Numbered from the stretch's first letter, positions 30,751-40,744 are shown. The stretch: DNA of 64,000 bases from Bradyrhizobium sp. BRP22 (GCF_020194175.1 NZ_JADYVX010000031.1:33081-97080), one strand, 5' to 3'. Notes: generated by a model from the sequence alone, not told the origin. Numbers and translations are program-made.

Positions 30751-31161
30751 ATGCAGGCGAAGTCGGCGATAGATCTGGTGCGAATGGCACATGCGCGCGA
30801 CGTCATCTCCGTCGTGGATCAGGATGCATCGGTCGGTCAAGCACCGACAGACGTGCTCTTGTCGAGAGGCGACAGCCACGAACCGTCCCAGCGCACAGAT
30901 GAGTTCTTCAATTCCAACCGTCCTCTCAGCACGTCCTGCTTGATCGCGGATGTGCTGTTGCTCGGAGTGACGAGGTGCAAGGTGTACCAGCATCGAGCCG
31001 CAACGGCCAATTCGCCCATTCTGCTTACGATCAACCAGTTGCTGGCGGCGCGGCGACCCAGCGCTTCTCATTCTCTGACGAGGCCAGCGAAGGAAAGCGA
31101 ACTGCGCGCGAGCATGAACTTCACGGCCCAAAGCCAGACGGTGCATCGGAGCCAATCATGA
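30751..31161 (+). CDS. NodK/NodY-like first gene of the nod operon
   Basis: From the ATG at 30751 the frame gives 136 residues, close to what I recall for NodY of B. japonicum and NodK of B. elkanii, which lie at the same place. Its stop overlaps the nodA start in an ATGA arrangement (31158-31161), which suggests coupled translation. The function of NodY/NodK is not known and they are dispensable in laboratory nodulation tests. The composition is rather Ser/Ala/Thr-rich with no motif that I recognise. The assignment rests on position, length and overlap, not on sequence memory. Confidence 0.55.
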   Translation: MQAKSAIDLVRMAHARDVISVVDQDASVGQAPTDVLLSRGDSHEPSQRTDEFFNSNRPLSTSCLIADVLLLGVTRCKVYQHRAATANSPILLTINQLLAARRPSASHSLTRPAKESELRASMNFTAQSQTVHRSQS

Positions 31162-31790
31162 ATATTGCCGTATCCAGCTCGACAGCGGGTCGCGCCATGC
31201 GCTCTCGGGTGCGGTGGAGGGTCGCCTGGGAGAATGAGCTGCGCCTGGCTGACCATATCGAGCTGTCCGACTTCTTCCGAACGACCTACGGTCCTACCGG
31301 AGCATTCAATGCGAAACCATTCGACGGCCATCGAAGTTGGGCCGGCGCGAGACCCGAGCTCCGGATAATCGGCTACGACGCGGCCGGCGTAGCGGCTCAT
31401 ATCGCCGCACTACGCCGCTTCATCAAGGTCGGAGAGGTCGATCTACTAGTGGCCGAACTAGGATTGTATGGGGTGCGTCCGGATCTTGAGGGACTGGGAA
31501 TCACCCAGTCAATGCGCGTGATGTACCCGGTCCTGCAGAAGCTTGGCGTTCCGTTCGGCTTCGGTACGGTTCGCCATGCGCTGAAGGAGCACCTTACAAG
31601 GTTGCTAGCCCGCCCTGGTCTGGGGACCATTATCTCTGGGGTCCGCGTGAAGTCTACACTTCCAGATGTTTATCCCAATTTGCAGCCCACTCGCATCGAC
31701 GATGTGCTCGTCCTGGTTGTTCCGATTGGACAGTCGATCAGCGATTGGCCGACCGGTACGGTGATTGATCGGAACGGGCCGGAGCTGTGA
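31158..31790 (+). CDS. nodA: NodA, Nod-factor N-acyltransferase
   Basis: NodA moves a fatty acyl chain from acyl carrier protein to the free amino group that NodB makes on the chitin oligomer. The 210-residue product has the standard features RWRVAWENELRLADH near the start, GPTGAFNAKPFDG, RPELRIIGYD and the end DRNGPEL. The frame is open 61 codons further upstream, but the start at 31158 matches the family start (MNIAV) and overlaps the stop of the preceding gene. The stop overlaps the GTG start of nodB. Confidence 0.97.
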   Translation: MNIAVSSSTAGRAMRSRVRWRVAWENELRLADHIELSDFFRTTYGPTGAFNAKPFDGHRSWAGARPELRIIGYDAAGVAAHIAALRRFIKVGEVDLLVAELGLYGVRPDLEGLGITQSMRVMYPVLQKLGVPFGFGTVRHALKEHLTRLLARPGLGTIISGVRVKSTLPDVYPNLQPTRIDDVLVLVVPIGQSISDWPTGTVIDRNGPEL

Positions 31791-32446
31791 CACACCTGGA
31801 GCGCTTATGCGGAGCCCGCAGCGAGTACGCTGACGGGACTGAAAGCCGCGGCGTCTATCTGACGTTTGACGACGGTCCCGATCCGCATTGTACGCCGGAT
31901 GTCCTGGATGTGCTGGCGGAACACCGAGTGCCGGCGACGTTCTTCGTCATCGGGATGTTCGCGGCGGACCAGCCGAACCTAATCCGCCGAATGATTGCAG
32001 AAGGGCACGAGGTCGCAAACCACACGATGACACATCCTGATCTGTCCAGATGCAAACTCGCCGTAGTGCAACACGAAATACAAACGGCGAGCAAGGCCAT
32101 CAGGATGGCGTGTCCGAAGGCCGCGCTGCGGTACATGCGTGCACCCTATGGCATGTGGACCGAAGAGGTACTCATCGCTTCAGCCAGGGCGGGCCTTGCC
32201 ACTCTGCACTGGTCGGTAGACCCGCGAGACTGGAGTTGTCCCGGCGTTGAGGCGATTGTCGACGCGGTGCTGGCCTCTGTCCGACCCGGTGCAATCGTGC
32301 TCTTGCACGACGGATGTCCTCCTGACGAGTTGAGACGGGCCAATCATGCGCCTCTCCGCGACCAGACTGTCTCGGCGCTTTGCCAACTGATTCCAGCATT
32401 GCACGACCGCGGATTCTCAATTCGCCCGCTTCCTCAACCCCACTGA
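31787..32446 (+). CDS. nodB: NodB, chitooligosaccharide deacetylase
   Basis: NodB removes the N-acetyl group from the non-reducing end of the chitin backbone. The 219-residue product is a carbohydrate esterase family 4 domain: TFDDGPDP with the catalytic and metal-binding Asp residues, the metal-binding pair in HEVANHTMTHPDL, and the RAPYG segment. The start is a GTG at 31787 that overlaps the nodA stop. Length equals that of B. japonicum NodB. Confidence 0.97.
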   Translation: MTHLERLCGARSEYADGTESRGVYLTFDDGPDPHCTPDVLDVLAEHRVPATFFVIGMFAADQPNLIRRMIAEGHEVANHTMTHPDLSRCKLAVVQHEIQTASKAIRMACPKAALRYMRAPYGMWTEEVLIASARAGLATLHWSVDPRDWSCPGVEAIVDAVLASVRPGAIVLLHDGCPPDELRRANHAPLRDQTVSALCQLIPALHDRGFSIRPLPQPH

Positions 32447-32460
32447 ATAGACCGACACCT

Positions 32461-33816
32461 ATGAATCTGCTTGCCACGACCAGCACGGTCGCTATCTCAT
32501 TCTATGCGCTGCTCTCGACTGTCTATCGAAGCATGCAAGTGCTTTATGCTATGCCGACAGACGTCTCATCCCCGTCGGACGTCGTCGCCAAGTCGGACGG
32601 TCTGCCGAGCGTGGATGTGATCGTCCCCTGCTTCAACGAGGACCCGCGCACACTCGCCGCGTGTCTGAAGTCCATTGCGAGCCAAGACTACGTCGGAAAA
32701 CTGCATGTCTATGTGGTTGATGACGGTTCTGCAAATCTCGACGCTACGGCACCCGTTCACGAGTCCTACGCGGACGACCCAAGGTTCAACTTTATTGTGC
32801 TGGGAAAGAACGTCGGAAAGCGGAAGGCGCAGATTGCTGCAATACGGGCCTCATCGGGAGATCTGGTACTCAACGTCGATTCGGACACCATAATCGCCGC
32901 CGATGTGATCACCAAGCTTGCAGGCAAAATGCAGGATCCAGGAGTTGGCGCCGCCATGGGTCAATTGACGGCGAGCAACCGAAGCGACACTTGGTTGACC
33001 CGATTGATCGATATGGAGTACTGGTTGGCTTGCAATGAAGAGCGCGCGGCACAAGCTCGCTTCGGTGCTGTGATGTGCTGCTGCGGCCCATGTGCGATGT
33101 ACCGCCGTTCTGCGCTGCTGCTGCTACTAGATCAGTACGAGACGCAATTTTTTCGGGGAAAGCCAAGCGACTTCGGTGAGGATCGCCATCTCACGATCCT
33201 GATGTTGAAGGCAGGGTTTCAAACGGAGTACGTTCCGGACGCCGTTGCAGCGACAGTTGTTCCGGACAGGCTAGGTCCGTATCTGCGTCAGCAACTCCGT
33301 TGGGCGCGGAGCACATTCCGCGACACGTTCCTTGCGCTGCGCCTACTCCCCGAACTTAATCGCTATCTGACGCTAGATGTAGTCGGGCAGAATCTCGGCC
33401 CATTACTTCTCGCCCTCTCATCGCTAGCGGCTCTGGCGCAGCTCGCAGTCACCGCCACAGTGCCGTGGTGGACAGGGCTGATTATTGCATCAATGACCTT
33501 GGTTCGGTGCACTGTCGCCGCGCTTCGTGCTCGCGAAGTGCGATTTCTTGGCTTTGCTCTGCACACATTCATCAACATCTTTCTATTGCTTCCCGTGAAA
33601 GCGTACGCACTCTGCACACTCAGCAATAGCGACTGGCTATCGCGCAAGCCTGCCAAATTGCCGAACGGAGGTAAAAAACAAATCGTCATCAGAAGCGCGA
33701 CCGCGGAACCAAATGGTACAGCGTGTTCGGCAGTTGCTGGGTCAATTCACCGCGGGGACCTTTCGCGCGGTTCTTCGAGGCTGGTGACGTCGGACAGCGT
33801 TTGTCGCGGCGAGTGA
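32461..33816 (+). CDS. nodC: NodC, chitin oligosaccharide synthase
   Basis: NodC is the membrane-bound family 2 glycosyltransferase that builds the GlcNAc oligomer from UDP-GlcNAc. The product has 451 residues: an N-terminal membrane helix, VDVIVPCFNED, the DxD-type NVDSDT, EYWLACNEERAAQ, the catalytic FGEDRHL and QQLRWARS motif, then C-terminal membrane helices. The start at 32461 (MNLLATT) is chosen over the longer frame because it matches NodC N-termini and follows the nodB stop. It is shorter at the C-terminus than the B. japonicum protein as I recall it, a variable region. Confidence 0.96.
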   Translation: MNLLATTSTVAISFYALLSTVYRSMQVLYAMPTDVSSPSDVVAKSDGLPSVDVIVPCFNEDPRTLAACLKSIASQDYVGKLHVYVVDDGSANLDATAPVHESYADDPRFNFIVLGKNVGKRKAQIAAIRASSGDLVLNVDSDTIIAADVITKLAGKMQDPGVGAAMGQLTASNRSDTWLTRLIDMEYWLACNEERAAQARFGAVMCCCGPCAMYRRSALLLLLDQYETQFFRGKPSDFGEDRHLTILMLKAGFQTEYVPDAVAATVVPDRLGPYLRQQLRWARSTFRDTFLALRLLPELNRYLTLDVVGQNLGPLLLALSSLAALAQLAVTATVPWWTGLIIASMTLVRCTVAALRAREVRFLGFALHTFINIFLLLPVKAYALCTLSNSDWLSRKPAKLPNGGKKQIVIRSATAEPNGTACSAVAGSIHRGDLSRGSSRLVTSDSVCRGE

Positions 33817-33845
33817 TCGTGCACGTTACACAAGGTTGAGAAGTC

Positions 33846-34445
33846 GTGAGCTTGGACAAGAAATATCAATCATTAGACGTTGAATTGGCGAGCGACGATC
33901 CGTGGGGGCTCGATGGTAATCCGTTTGAGCGGGAGCGCCATACGCAAATGCTCCGGCTGTCGCTTTCCCGCGGGATTTTAAAAAATGCCCTCGAAGTCGG
34001 GTGCTCGGCCGGCGCATTCACAGAAAAGCTGGCGCCCCACTGCCAACAGCTCACCGTGGTCGATGTTATGCCCCGAGCGATTGGTCGAGCGTGCCAGCGG
34101 ACCAAGAGGTGGTCGCACATCACGTGGATAGCCTCCGATATCCAGCAGTTCACGGTCCAAGAGGTGTTCGATCTGATCGTCGTGGCGGAAGTTCTCTATT
34201 ACCTCGAAGATATAAACGCGATGCGCGCGGCGATCCGCAACCTGACGCGGATGCTTGCGCCAGGTGGGCATCTGGTTTTTGGATCGGCGCGGGATGCCGC
34301 CTGCTGGAATTGGGGGCACGCCGCCGGTGCCGAGACGGTCATTAGCATGCTCAGTGAAACGTTGATCGAGGTCGAACGGGTACACTGCCAGGGTCAGTCA
34401 GCAAACGAAGACTGCTTGCTCGTCAATTTTCGGAACCCAATTTGA
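33846..34445 (+). CDS. nodS: NodS, SAM-dependent N-methyltransferase
   Basis: NodS methylates the amino group of the terminal glucosamine of the Nod factor. The 199-residue product has the class I methyltransferase motif LEVGCSAGAFTEKL, the acidic VVDVMPRAI strand and the VVAEVLYYLED segment. The start is a GTG at 33846 with a weak ribosome site. N-methylated Nod factors protect against plant chitinases and suit tropical hosts; the gene lies in the usual place between nodC and nodU. Confidence 0.95.
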   Translation: MSLDKKYQSLDVELASDDPWGLDGNPFERERHTQMLRLSLSRGILKNALEVGCSAGAFTEKLAPHCQQLTVVDVMPRAIGRACQRTKRWSHITWIASDIQQFTVQEVFDLIVVAEVLYYLEDINAMRAAIRNLTRMLAPGGHLVFGSARDAACWNWGHAAGAETVISMLSETLIEVERVHCQGQSANEDCLLVNFRNPI

Positions 34446-34485
34446 GTTGATGAAATCCAATTGTCGGCGTTGAGATGGAGACACT

Positions 34486-36195
34486 ATGCGCATCTGCGGC
34501 ATTAAGCTGACCCATGACGGTGCGATCGCTGTTGTAGAGGACGAACGACTCGTCTTTTGCGTCGAGCAGGAGAAACGGGGCAACAATCCCCGCTATCAAA
34601 CCATCGACAATCTTGACGCAGTTGTTGCCATCCTGGCGGAACATGGTCTGGTTCCGCAGGATATTGATCAGTTCGTTATCGATGGCTGGGACGGGGAGGT
34701 CGAGTCGGAGTTCCAGGTCCTCAGTGGGGCCGAACCTATCACTCTCAAAGGGGCGCCGTATGTAGAACGCGATGCGGACGGCCTGCTTACTTCGCGGGAC
34801 GGCTTTAGCCTAGCGCTCGATCGCACGCTCTTCCCTTATAAGAGCTATCCGCACGTCACGGCCCATGTGGCCTCCGCCTATTGCACCAGCCCTTTTGCCA
34901 AAACCGGACAACCCGCCTTCTGCCTGGTATGGGACGGCTGCATCTTTCCACGCCTCTACTACGTAGAACCGCGCCGCGCGCGGTTCGTTGAATGCCTATT
35001 TCCGATCATAGGCCACGCTTATGCCGTAGCTGGCCATCACTTCGGACCTTACAGGCAGGCGAGCCGCACCAACTGGGACCTAGGTGTTGCCGGCAAGCTG
35101 ATGGCCTATATCGCCCTCGGCTCCGCTCATGAAGATATCGTTGCGGTGTTTCAGGAGCTCTACGAGGAACGCTTTGCGGCCGACACAGAGCATGCGCGTC
35201 GCTACCGTGCGGAGGTCAACAGCGCGGAGTCCTCACTTGAGGCGATGCACGACTTCTTCGACGCCAGCGCGCTCCGATTGGAGAGCGAGCTGCCCGAAGA
35301 TGTACTTGCATCGTTTCACGTTTTCCTCGAGCGCCTCCTCATCCGGGAAATGGCCGTCGCTTTGCAGCGGCATTCGCACTTTCCAGGATCGCGCAATTTG
35401 TGCATAGCCGGTGGCTGCGGTCTTAACATCAAATGGAACAGTGCATTGCGTGCGAGCGGCCTGTTCGATGATGTCTGGGTGCCGCCGTTCCCAAATGACA
35501 GCGGCTCGGCAATCGGTGCGGCTTGCTCTGCAATGGCTGCGGAGAAGGGCTTCGTGCCGCTGCAATGGTCGGTCTATAGTGGCCCCGCCCTGAGGCGCAG
35601 CGATGTGCCGTCAGAATGGGACGTTGCACCATGCAGTATGCGTGAACTTGCGACCATCTTGGCGAGTAACAAGCCTGTGGTATTTCTCGCCGGCTGCGCG
35701 GAGCTTGGACCACGGGCGTTAGGGGGCAGAAGCATTCTCGCTGCCGCAACATCGGCGGGAATGAAGGATCATCTCAACGAAATCAAACGTCGCGAACACT
35801 TTCGGCCAGTGGCCCCGATATGCTTGGAGGATCGTGCGCCGAAAATTTTCAGCCCCGGAACGCCAGATCCTTACATGCTGTTCGATCACCAGACACGGCC
35901 AGAATGGCGCGATAAAATTCCCGCTGTTATACATCTTGACGGATCTGCGCGATTGCAAACCGTTTCCAGAAGCTCTCCACATAAAATTGCGGAGCTTTTG
36001 GTCGAATATGAAAAACTCACGAGCATTCCGCTGCTTTGCAATACGAGTGCCAACCACCATGGACGCGGGTTTTTTCCGGACGCCGCGGCGGCCTGCCAAT
36101 GGGGACGCGTTGAACACATATGGTGCGATGGCCTGCTGTGGACCAAAACCGCCGTAAGTGAGCGACCGCCGGCCGAACAGCTTCTTTCAGACTAA
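34486..36195 (+). CDS. nodU: NodU, Nod-factor 6-O-carbamoyltransferase
   Basis: The 569-residue protein belongs to the NodU/CmcH carbamoyltransferase family, with the N-terminal Kae1-like ATPase part (CGIKLTHDGAIAVVEDERL, then HVTAHVASAYCTSP) and the C-terminal YrdC-like part (ELGPRALGGRSILA, then NTSANHHG). It uses carbamoyl phosphate and ATP to place a carbamoyl group on the non-reducing end of the Nod factor. It follows nodS at the usual short distance and precedes nodI by nine bases. Confidence 0.96.
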   Translation: MRICGIKLTHDGAIAVVEDERLVFCVEQEKRGNNPRYQTIDNLDAVVAILAEHGLVPQDIDQFVIDGWDGEVESEFQVLSGAEPITLKGAPYVERDADGLLTSRDGFSLALDRTLFPYKSYPHVTAHVASAYCTSPFAKTGQPAFCLVWDGCIFPRLYYVEPRRARFVECLFPIIGHAYAVAGHHFGPYRQASRTNWDLGVAGKLMAYIALGSAHEDIVAVFQELYEERFAADTEHARRYRAEVNSAESSLEAMHDFFDASALRLESELPEDVLASFHVFLERLLIREMAVALQRHSHFPGSRNLCIAGGCGLNIKWNSALRASGLFDDVWVPPFPNDSGSAIGAACSAMAAEKGFVPLQWSVYSGPALRRSDVPSEWDVAPCSMRELATILASNKPVVFLAGCAELGPRALGGRSILAAATSAGMKDHLNEIKRREHFRPVAPICLEDRAPKIFSPGTPDPYMLFDHQTRPEWRDKIPAVIHLDGSARLQTVSRSSPHKIAELLVEYEKLTSIPLLCNTSANHHGRGFFPDAAAACQWGRVEHIWCDGLLWTKTAVSERPPAEQLLSD

Positions 36196-36204
36196 GATGA
36201 ACGT

Positions 36205-37119
36205 ATGTCCACGCTAGCAGTCGACCTTACGGACGTAAGCAAGTCGTTTGGCGGCAAGACCGTTGTCGACGGGCTGTCCTTTGCTGTCGCCTCGGGCGAG
36301 TGCTTTGGCCTCCTCGGACCAAACGGGGCAGGCAAAAGCACGATAGCGCGTATGGTGCTCGGCATGGTAGCGCCGGACACTGGCAAGATGACGGTGCTCG
36401 GCGAGCCGGTGCCCGCGCGTGCTCGCCTGGCACGCGCGCGAATCGGCGTGGTGCCGCAGTTCGACAACCTTGAACTCGGGTTCACCGTCCGCGAAAACCT
36501 ACTGGTATTCGGGCGCTACTTCAACATGAGGGCACGGGAGGTCGAAGCAGTTGTGCCAGCATTGCTCGAGTTCGCCCGACTGGAGAGCAGGGCTGATGCT
36601 CGGGTCTCCGAACTGTCCGGCGGCATGAAGCGGCGGCTGACGCTGGCCCGTGCGCTGATCAACGACCCACACCTTTTGGTCATGGACGAGCCGACCACCG
36701 GTCTCGACCCGCACGCGCGCCACCTGATCTGGGAACGCCTGCGATTGCTGCTGGCGCGAGGCAAGACGATTCTCTTGACCACGCACTTCATGGAAGAGGC
36801 CGAGCGGCTGTGCGATCGGCTGTGCGTGCTCGAGGCGGGGCGCAAGATTGCAGAAGGTAATCCTCGCGCGCTGATCGATGAGCAGATCGGCTGCCAGGTT
36901 ATCGAGATCTATGGCGGCAATCCAGACGAGATCTCTGCTCTGACCAGGCCTTATGTGCGGCATATCGAAGTGAGCGGCGAGACGCTTTATTGCTATGCGC
37001 CAGATCCTGAGCAGGCGCTGATGCAGCTGCGCGGGCGCGAAGGTCTACGGATGCTGCAGCGTCCTCCGAATTTGGAGGATGTCTTTTTGCGGCTGACCGG
37101 GTACGAGATGGAGAGATGA
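36205..37119 (+). CDS. nodI: NodI, ATP-binding subunit of the Nod-factor exporter
   Basis: An ABC ATPase of 304 residues with Walker A GPNGAGKST, signature LSGGMKRR, Walker B LLVMDEPTTGLD and the switch histidine in LLTTHFMEE. With NodJ it exports lipochitooligosaccharides across the inner membrane. Only three bases separate its stop from nodJ. Confidence 0.96.
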   Translation: MSTLAVDLTDVSKSFGGKTVVDGLSFAVASGECFGLLGPNGAGKSTIARMVLGMVAPDTGKMTVLGEPVPARARLARARIGVVPQFDNLELGFTVRENLLVFGRYFNMRAREVEAVVPALLEFARLESRADARVSELSGGMKRRLTLARALINDPHLLVMDEPTTGLDPHARHLIWERLRLLLARGKTILLTTHFMEEAERLCDRLCVLEAGRKIAEGNPRALIDEQIGCQVIEIYGGNPDEISALTRPYVRHIEVSGETLYCYAPDPEQALMQLRGREGLRMLQRPPNLEDVFLRLTGYEMER

Positions 37120-37122
37120 ACG

Positions 37123-37911
37123 ATGGGTGAGGGTTACGCCGCGGCCATGCCCGCCAACGCGTACAACTGGGTCGCGGTATGGCGTCGCAACTTTCTGGCG
37201 TGGAGGAAAGTCGCACTTGCATCTGTTATCGGAAACCTCGCCGATCCGTTGACTAATCTGTTTGGCCTCGGCTTTGGCCTCGGAATAATTGTGGGGCGCG
37301 TTGATGGCGCATCATACGTCGCGTTTCTAGCTGGTGGGATGGTCGCGACCAGCGCCATGACCTCTGCGACCTTTGAGACAATGTATGCGACATTTGCCCG
37401 CATGCATGCTCAGCGGACCTGGGAAGCAATCCTATGCACAGAGCTCACGCTCGGCGACATCGTTCTGGGTGAATTGGTGTGGGCAGCCACCAAGGCCATT
37501 CTGGCCGGAACGGCAATTGCAATCGTTGCCGTGGCCCTAGGCTATGCAGCTTGGGCATCAATTCTCTATTCGATACCAGCAATCGCAATCACTGGCTTCG
37601 TCTTCGCAAGCCTGGCCATGGTCGTCGTATCTCTAGCACCCAGCTACGATTATTTCGTGTTTTACCAGACGCTCGTCGTCACACCTATGGTGTTCCTGTG
37701 CGGCGCGGTCTTTCCGGTGGACCAGCTGCCCGGCGCATTTCAGCGCCTGGCGAGCTTATTGCCGCTCGCACATTCGGTCGACCTCATCCGTCCAGCGATG
37801 CTTGGGCTTCCGGCCGGCGGCATCGGCCTGCATATCGGTGCGCTTTGCATGTACGCGGTGCTGCCATTCTTTCTATCGATCGCGCTGCTTCGCCGGCGAC
37901 TGATGCGTTAA
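37123..37911 (+). CDS. nodJ: NodJ, membrane subunit of the Nod-factor exporter
   Basis: A 262-residue ABC-2 type permease with six predicted membrane helices, for example PLTNLFGLGFGLGIIVG and the conserved last region QLPGAFQRLASLLPLAHSVD. It pairs with NodI. The start at 37123 directly follows the nodI stop. The gene is complete and of normal length. Confidence 0.95.
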   Translation: MGEGYAAAMPANAYNWVAVWRRNFLAWRKVALASVIGNLADPLTNLFGLGFGLGIIVGRVDGASYVAFLAGGMVATSAMTSATFETMYATFARMHAQRTWEAILCTELTLGDIVLGELVWAATKAILAGTAIAIVAVALGYAAWASILYSIPAIAITGFVFASLAMVVVSLAPSYDYFVFYQTLVVTPMVFLCGAVFPVDQLPGAFQRLASLLPLAHSVDLIRPAMLGLPAGGIGLHIGALCMYAVLPFFLSIALLRRRLMR

Positions 37912-38328
37912 CGCGATATTCCGCATGGAGTTACACGACGCAAGACCGGAATTCGACCGCAGCGGAAGAGGGGAGCATCTGCACTCGCATATGCAGCTTT
38001 TGAAGATGATGAAATCCATCCAGTCCACAGCAGCGTGAATCATGGGCAGCAGTTGGCAATTCGGTGCCGCCATGCTCGGAGCGGCTAGTCTGTGCAAGGA
38101 CAATGTCGCGAGCATCGAAGTCGGCTCCCGCGGGAAAGTTGTCGACCGGATCAACTAATCGCTCTCGTTCCGGCACATAAATCGGCCGATCTCATGTCGG
38201 TGATTGAAGTCGAGTTTACGAGAACTGTTGAAGGATGGTGATCGGCTTCGTCAGAGACACACCATCCTTAGCGCAATCAGGTGAGACGGTGTTAAGCGGC
38301 CTTGGTATCGCGATAAATGGAGAATGAA
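37912..38328. other. Spacer between nodJ and nolO
   Basis: In B. japonicum this position holds the small open frames named nolM and nolN. Here I see only a 38-codon plus-strand frame at 38042-38158 and nothing longer, so if those genes were present they have decayed. No nod box is visible, so nolO is probably transcribed with the upstream genes. Confidence 0.4.
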
Positions 38329-40374
38329 ATGTTCTGTCTAGGAGTGAGCGGCGGACTAGACAAGGTCCATGAAAATACCCGTGAGCTTTCCAATACGTTT
38401 ATGCACGATGGCGCTGCGGTGCTCGTCCGGGACGGACGCGTGATAGCGGCCGTTGAAGAGGAGCGCCTCAATCGGATAAAGCACTCCAACAAGTTTCCAA
38501 GCCGTTCGATACAACACTGCCTTGCTGCCGCAGGTATCCAGCTCAGCGATGTCGATCGTATCGCGTTCTATGCGACCGAGGCCTACTGCAACGCAATGCT
38601 CGAAGGTCTGTTCGGGTCCCATCCGGATGTCTCCATTCCATTGGATGCCAAACTGTTGATGCGTAGCTTGCTAGCGCAGGAGCTTGGTAGCGATGTTGAT
38701 CCATCACGTATCTCTTTCGTCAGTCATCATCAGGCGCATGCCGTAAGCGCCTTCGCGATGTCAGGCTTCGAGCAAAGTCTGATTTTCGCGATCGATGGCA
38801 GTGGTGATTTTCTCTCCGGCCTCCTAGCTCTCGGGTCTGGTACAGAAGTTACCCAACTTGAGACGTTCCCGGAGAACAATTCTCTAGGGCTTTTTTATCT
38901 CGAGACCATCCGCTGTCTCGGCTACGACCTATTCGATGAATACAAGGTCATGGGGCTTGCCCCCTATGGCGATCCGGCTCCCTATCGCGAGCTCTTCGGG
39001 CAGTTCTATGAGCTCTTAGAGGACGGTGGCTACCGCGTCCACCTCGACCGAATCGGTCCGACATTGCGGCGGAGCATCCAGGTCCGGCGAAAGGGAATGC
39101 CATTTACCCAGCAGCATCGAAATGTGAGTGCTTCGTTGCAAGAGGCGTTGGAGCGGATCGTATTTCACGTGCTCCGGCATCATCGCGAGGCGACAGGTAT
39201 GAAGCGGTTATGCCTGGCTGGAGGGGTCGCCCACAACTGCACGCTGAACGGTAAGCTGCTGTATTCCGGGCTTTTCGAAGACATCTTTGTGCAACCGGCG
39301 GCGCATGACGCCGGCTGCGCGTTGGGCGCCGCACTGATGATGTCTAACGAGCTGGGGCGTCCCGCACCGCGTGAGCGACTACAGGACGTCTATTGGGGGC
39401 CTGATCTCGGGAGCGAGCGCACCATGGAGCAGGAGCTGAATGCATGGGCCGGACACCTGCACGTCGAGCGCAGTGACGACGTGGCAGGCAGCGCCGCCGA
39501 ATGGATGGCTAATGGCGCCGTGATCGGCTGGGTGCAGGGTCGTTCGGAGTTCGGGCCACGTGCGCTTGGCAACCGCAGCATTCTTGCCGATCCTCGGCCT
39601 GCCGCAAACAAGGACCGGATCAACGCCATGGTCAAAAAGCGCGAAGGTTATCGACCATTCGCGCCATCAGTGCTGGAGGAGGATGCGAGCGAATTTTTCG
39701 ACCTCCCCAACGGCACGCGCGAACTTCCCTTTATGAACTTTGTAGTGCGCGTGCGCGGCTCCAAGCAAAGCGCGCTCGGTGCCATAACGCACATCGACGG
39801 TACTGCGCGGCTGCAAACAGTATCGCGCAAGACGAATCCCGCGTACTGGCAGGTTATCAATGCATTCAAGAAGCGGACGGGCGTCCCAGTTCTGCTCAAC
39901 ACCTCCTTTAACAACAATGCCGAGCCGATCGTGGATTCGGTTGCAGACGCGATTACGACATTTCTGACGACAGAGCTGGATGGGCTTGTGGTGGGGCCGT
40001 TCCTCGTCAAAAAGAAAACCCCAACGTCAGAGGATTGGACTGCGCTCGCGGTCTCATTGCCGCAATATGCACGCCTCTATCGAGTTCGCGCATACACGGC
40101 CCGAGATCGCCAGGAGACTGTGTGCGAAATCCGCACCGGCCACTCCAGCCGCGACAGTGTCCGTATTTCCCAGGATGCGTTCGATCTTCTGATGCAGATC
40201 GAGGGCGAAGCCGTGCTCGGGGATCTCCTGGATACAGTGACGCTCGATCAGGCGAGGCGTGAAGCTCTCGTGAAGGAACTGCGGGAATTATGGGAGCAGC
40301 GCCGCCTCCGGCTGTATCCCTCGCAAACTGCTCGCGCGCATCAAAACTGCGATCGAATGCTCGAGAAAGCATAG
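38329..40374 (+). CDS. nolO: NolO, Nod-factor 3-O-carbamoyltransferase
   Basis: A second NodU-family carbamoyltransferase, 681 residues from the ATG at 38329. That start follows a GGAG ribosome site and matches NolO N-termini (M-x-CLGxSGGLDKVxEN). Family motifs are DGAAVLVRDGRVIAAVEEER, SHHQAHAVSAF, EFGPRALGNRSIL and NTSFNNNAEPI. NolO is longer than NodU and has an extra C-terminal domain (residues after 560) of unknown role. In NGR234 it carbamoylates position 3 (or 4) of the non-reducing residue. With NodU it would allow doubly carbamoylated Nod factors. Confidence 0.94.
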   Translation: MFCLGVSGGLDKVHENTRELSNTFMHDGAAVLVRDGRVIAAVEEERLNRIKHSNKFPSRSIQHCLAAAGIQLSDVDRIAFYATEAYCNAMLEGLFGSHPDVSIPLDAKLLMRSLLAQELGSDVDPSRISFVSHHQAHAVSAFAMSGFEQSLIFAIDGSGDFLSGLLALGSGTEVTQLETFPENNSLGLFYLETIRCLGYDLFDEYKVMGLAPYGDPAPYRELFGQFYELLEDGGYRVHLDRIGPTLRRSIQVRRKGMPFTQQHRNVSASLQEALERIVFHVLRHHREATGMKRLCLAGGVAHNCTLNGKLLYSGLFEDIFVQPAAHDAGCALGAALMMSNELGRPAPRERLQDVYWGPDLGSERTMEQELNAWAGHLHVERSDDVAGSAAEWMANGAVIGWVQGRSEFGPRALGNRSILADPRPAANKDRINAMVKKREGYRPFAPSVLEEDASEFFDLPNGTRELPFMNFVVRVRGSKQSALGAITHIDGTARLQTVSRKTNPAYWQVINAFKKRTGVPVLLNTSFNNNAEPIVDSVADAITTFLTTELDGLVVGPFLVKKKTPTSEDWTALAVSLPQYARLYRVRAYTARDRQETVCEIRTGHSSRDSVRISQDAFDLLMQIEGEAVLGDLLDTVTLDQARREALVKELRELWEQRRLRLYPSQTARAHQNCDRMLEKA

Positions 40375-40744
40375 CAGGCGCTCATGAGTATCGCTGCATG
40401 CGTGTCTCCACACGCGGGGAGGGGGCTGGGCCGCGGCGCTGGGCATGTCCCGTCGTTGGGCTCATGGTTGTGGGCGCTCCGCCATCGCAGCAGCTCCGGA
40501 CGGCAAGGGCCCATCACCCAGAAGCTCTATTCGGTGTCGTACGAAGTGCTTCGAAGAAGATGGATACGACTTAAATCAAGTATGTCGACGGCAATATCGT
40601 GGAGCGGCTTCTCCAGTGAAAGCGGGCGATGAAGTTCTACCATCCAAGGGCTAGCATCACGATCACGGAGGACAGCACCGGGCAGCCATACGTAGAGTTT
40701 TCCGCAACGTCCTTCGAAGCGGTTCCCATAACGAGGAAGCACAA
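40375..40744. other. Spacer between nolO and nodZ
   Basis: No supported gene on the plus strand. A minus-strand frame at 40527-40763 (78 codons) looks somewhat protein-like (GNRFEGRCGKLYVWLPG) and is antisense to the nodZ leader; I could not assign it and do not call it. Confidence 0.35.

Noticed and set aside
37912..38328. nolM and nolN of the B. japonicum operon
   Set aside because: The position fits but no frame of suitable size is present, and I could not match the short frame at 38042-38158 to either.
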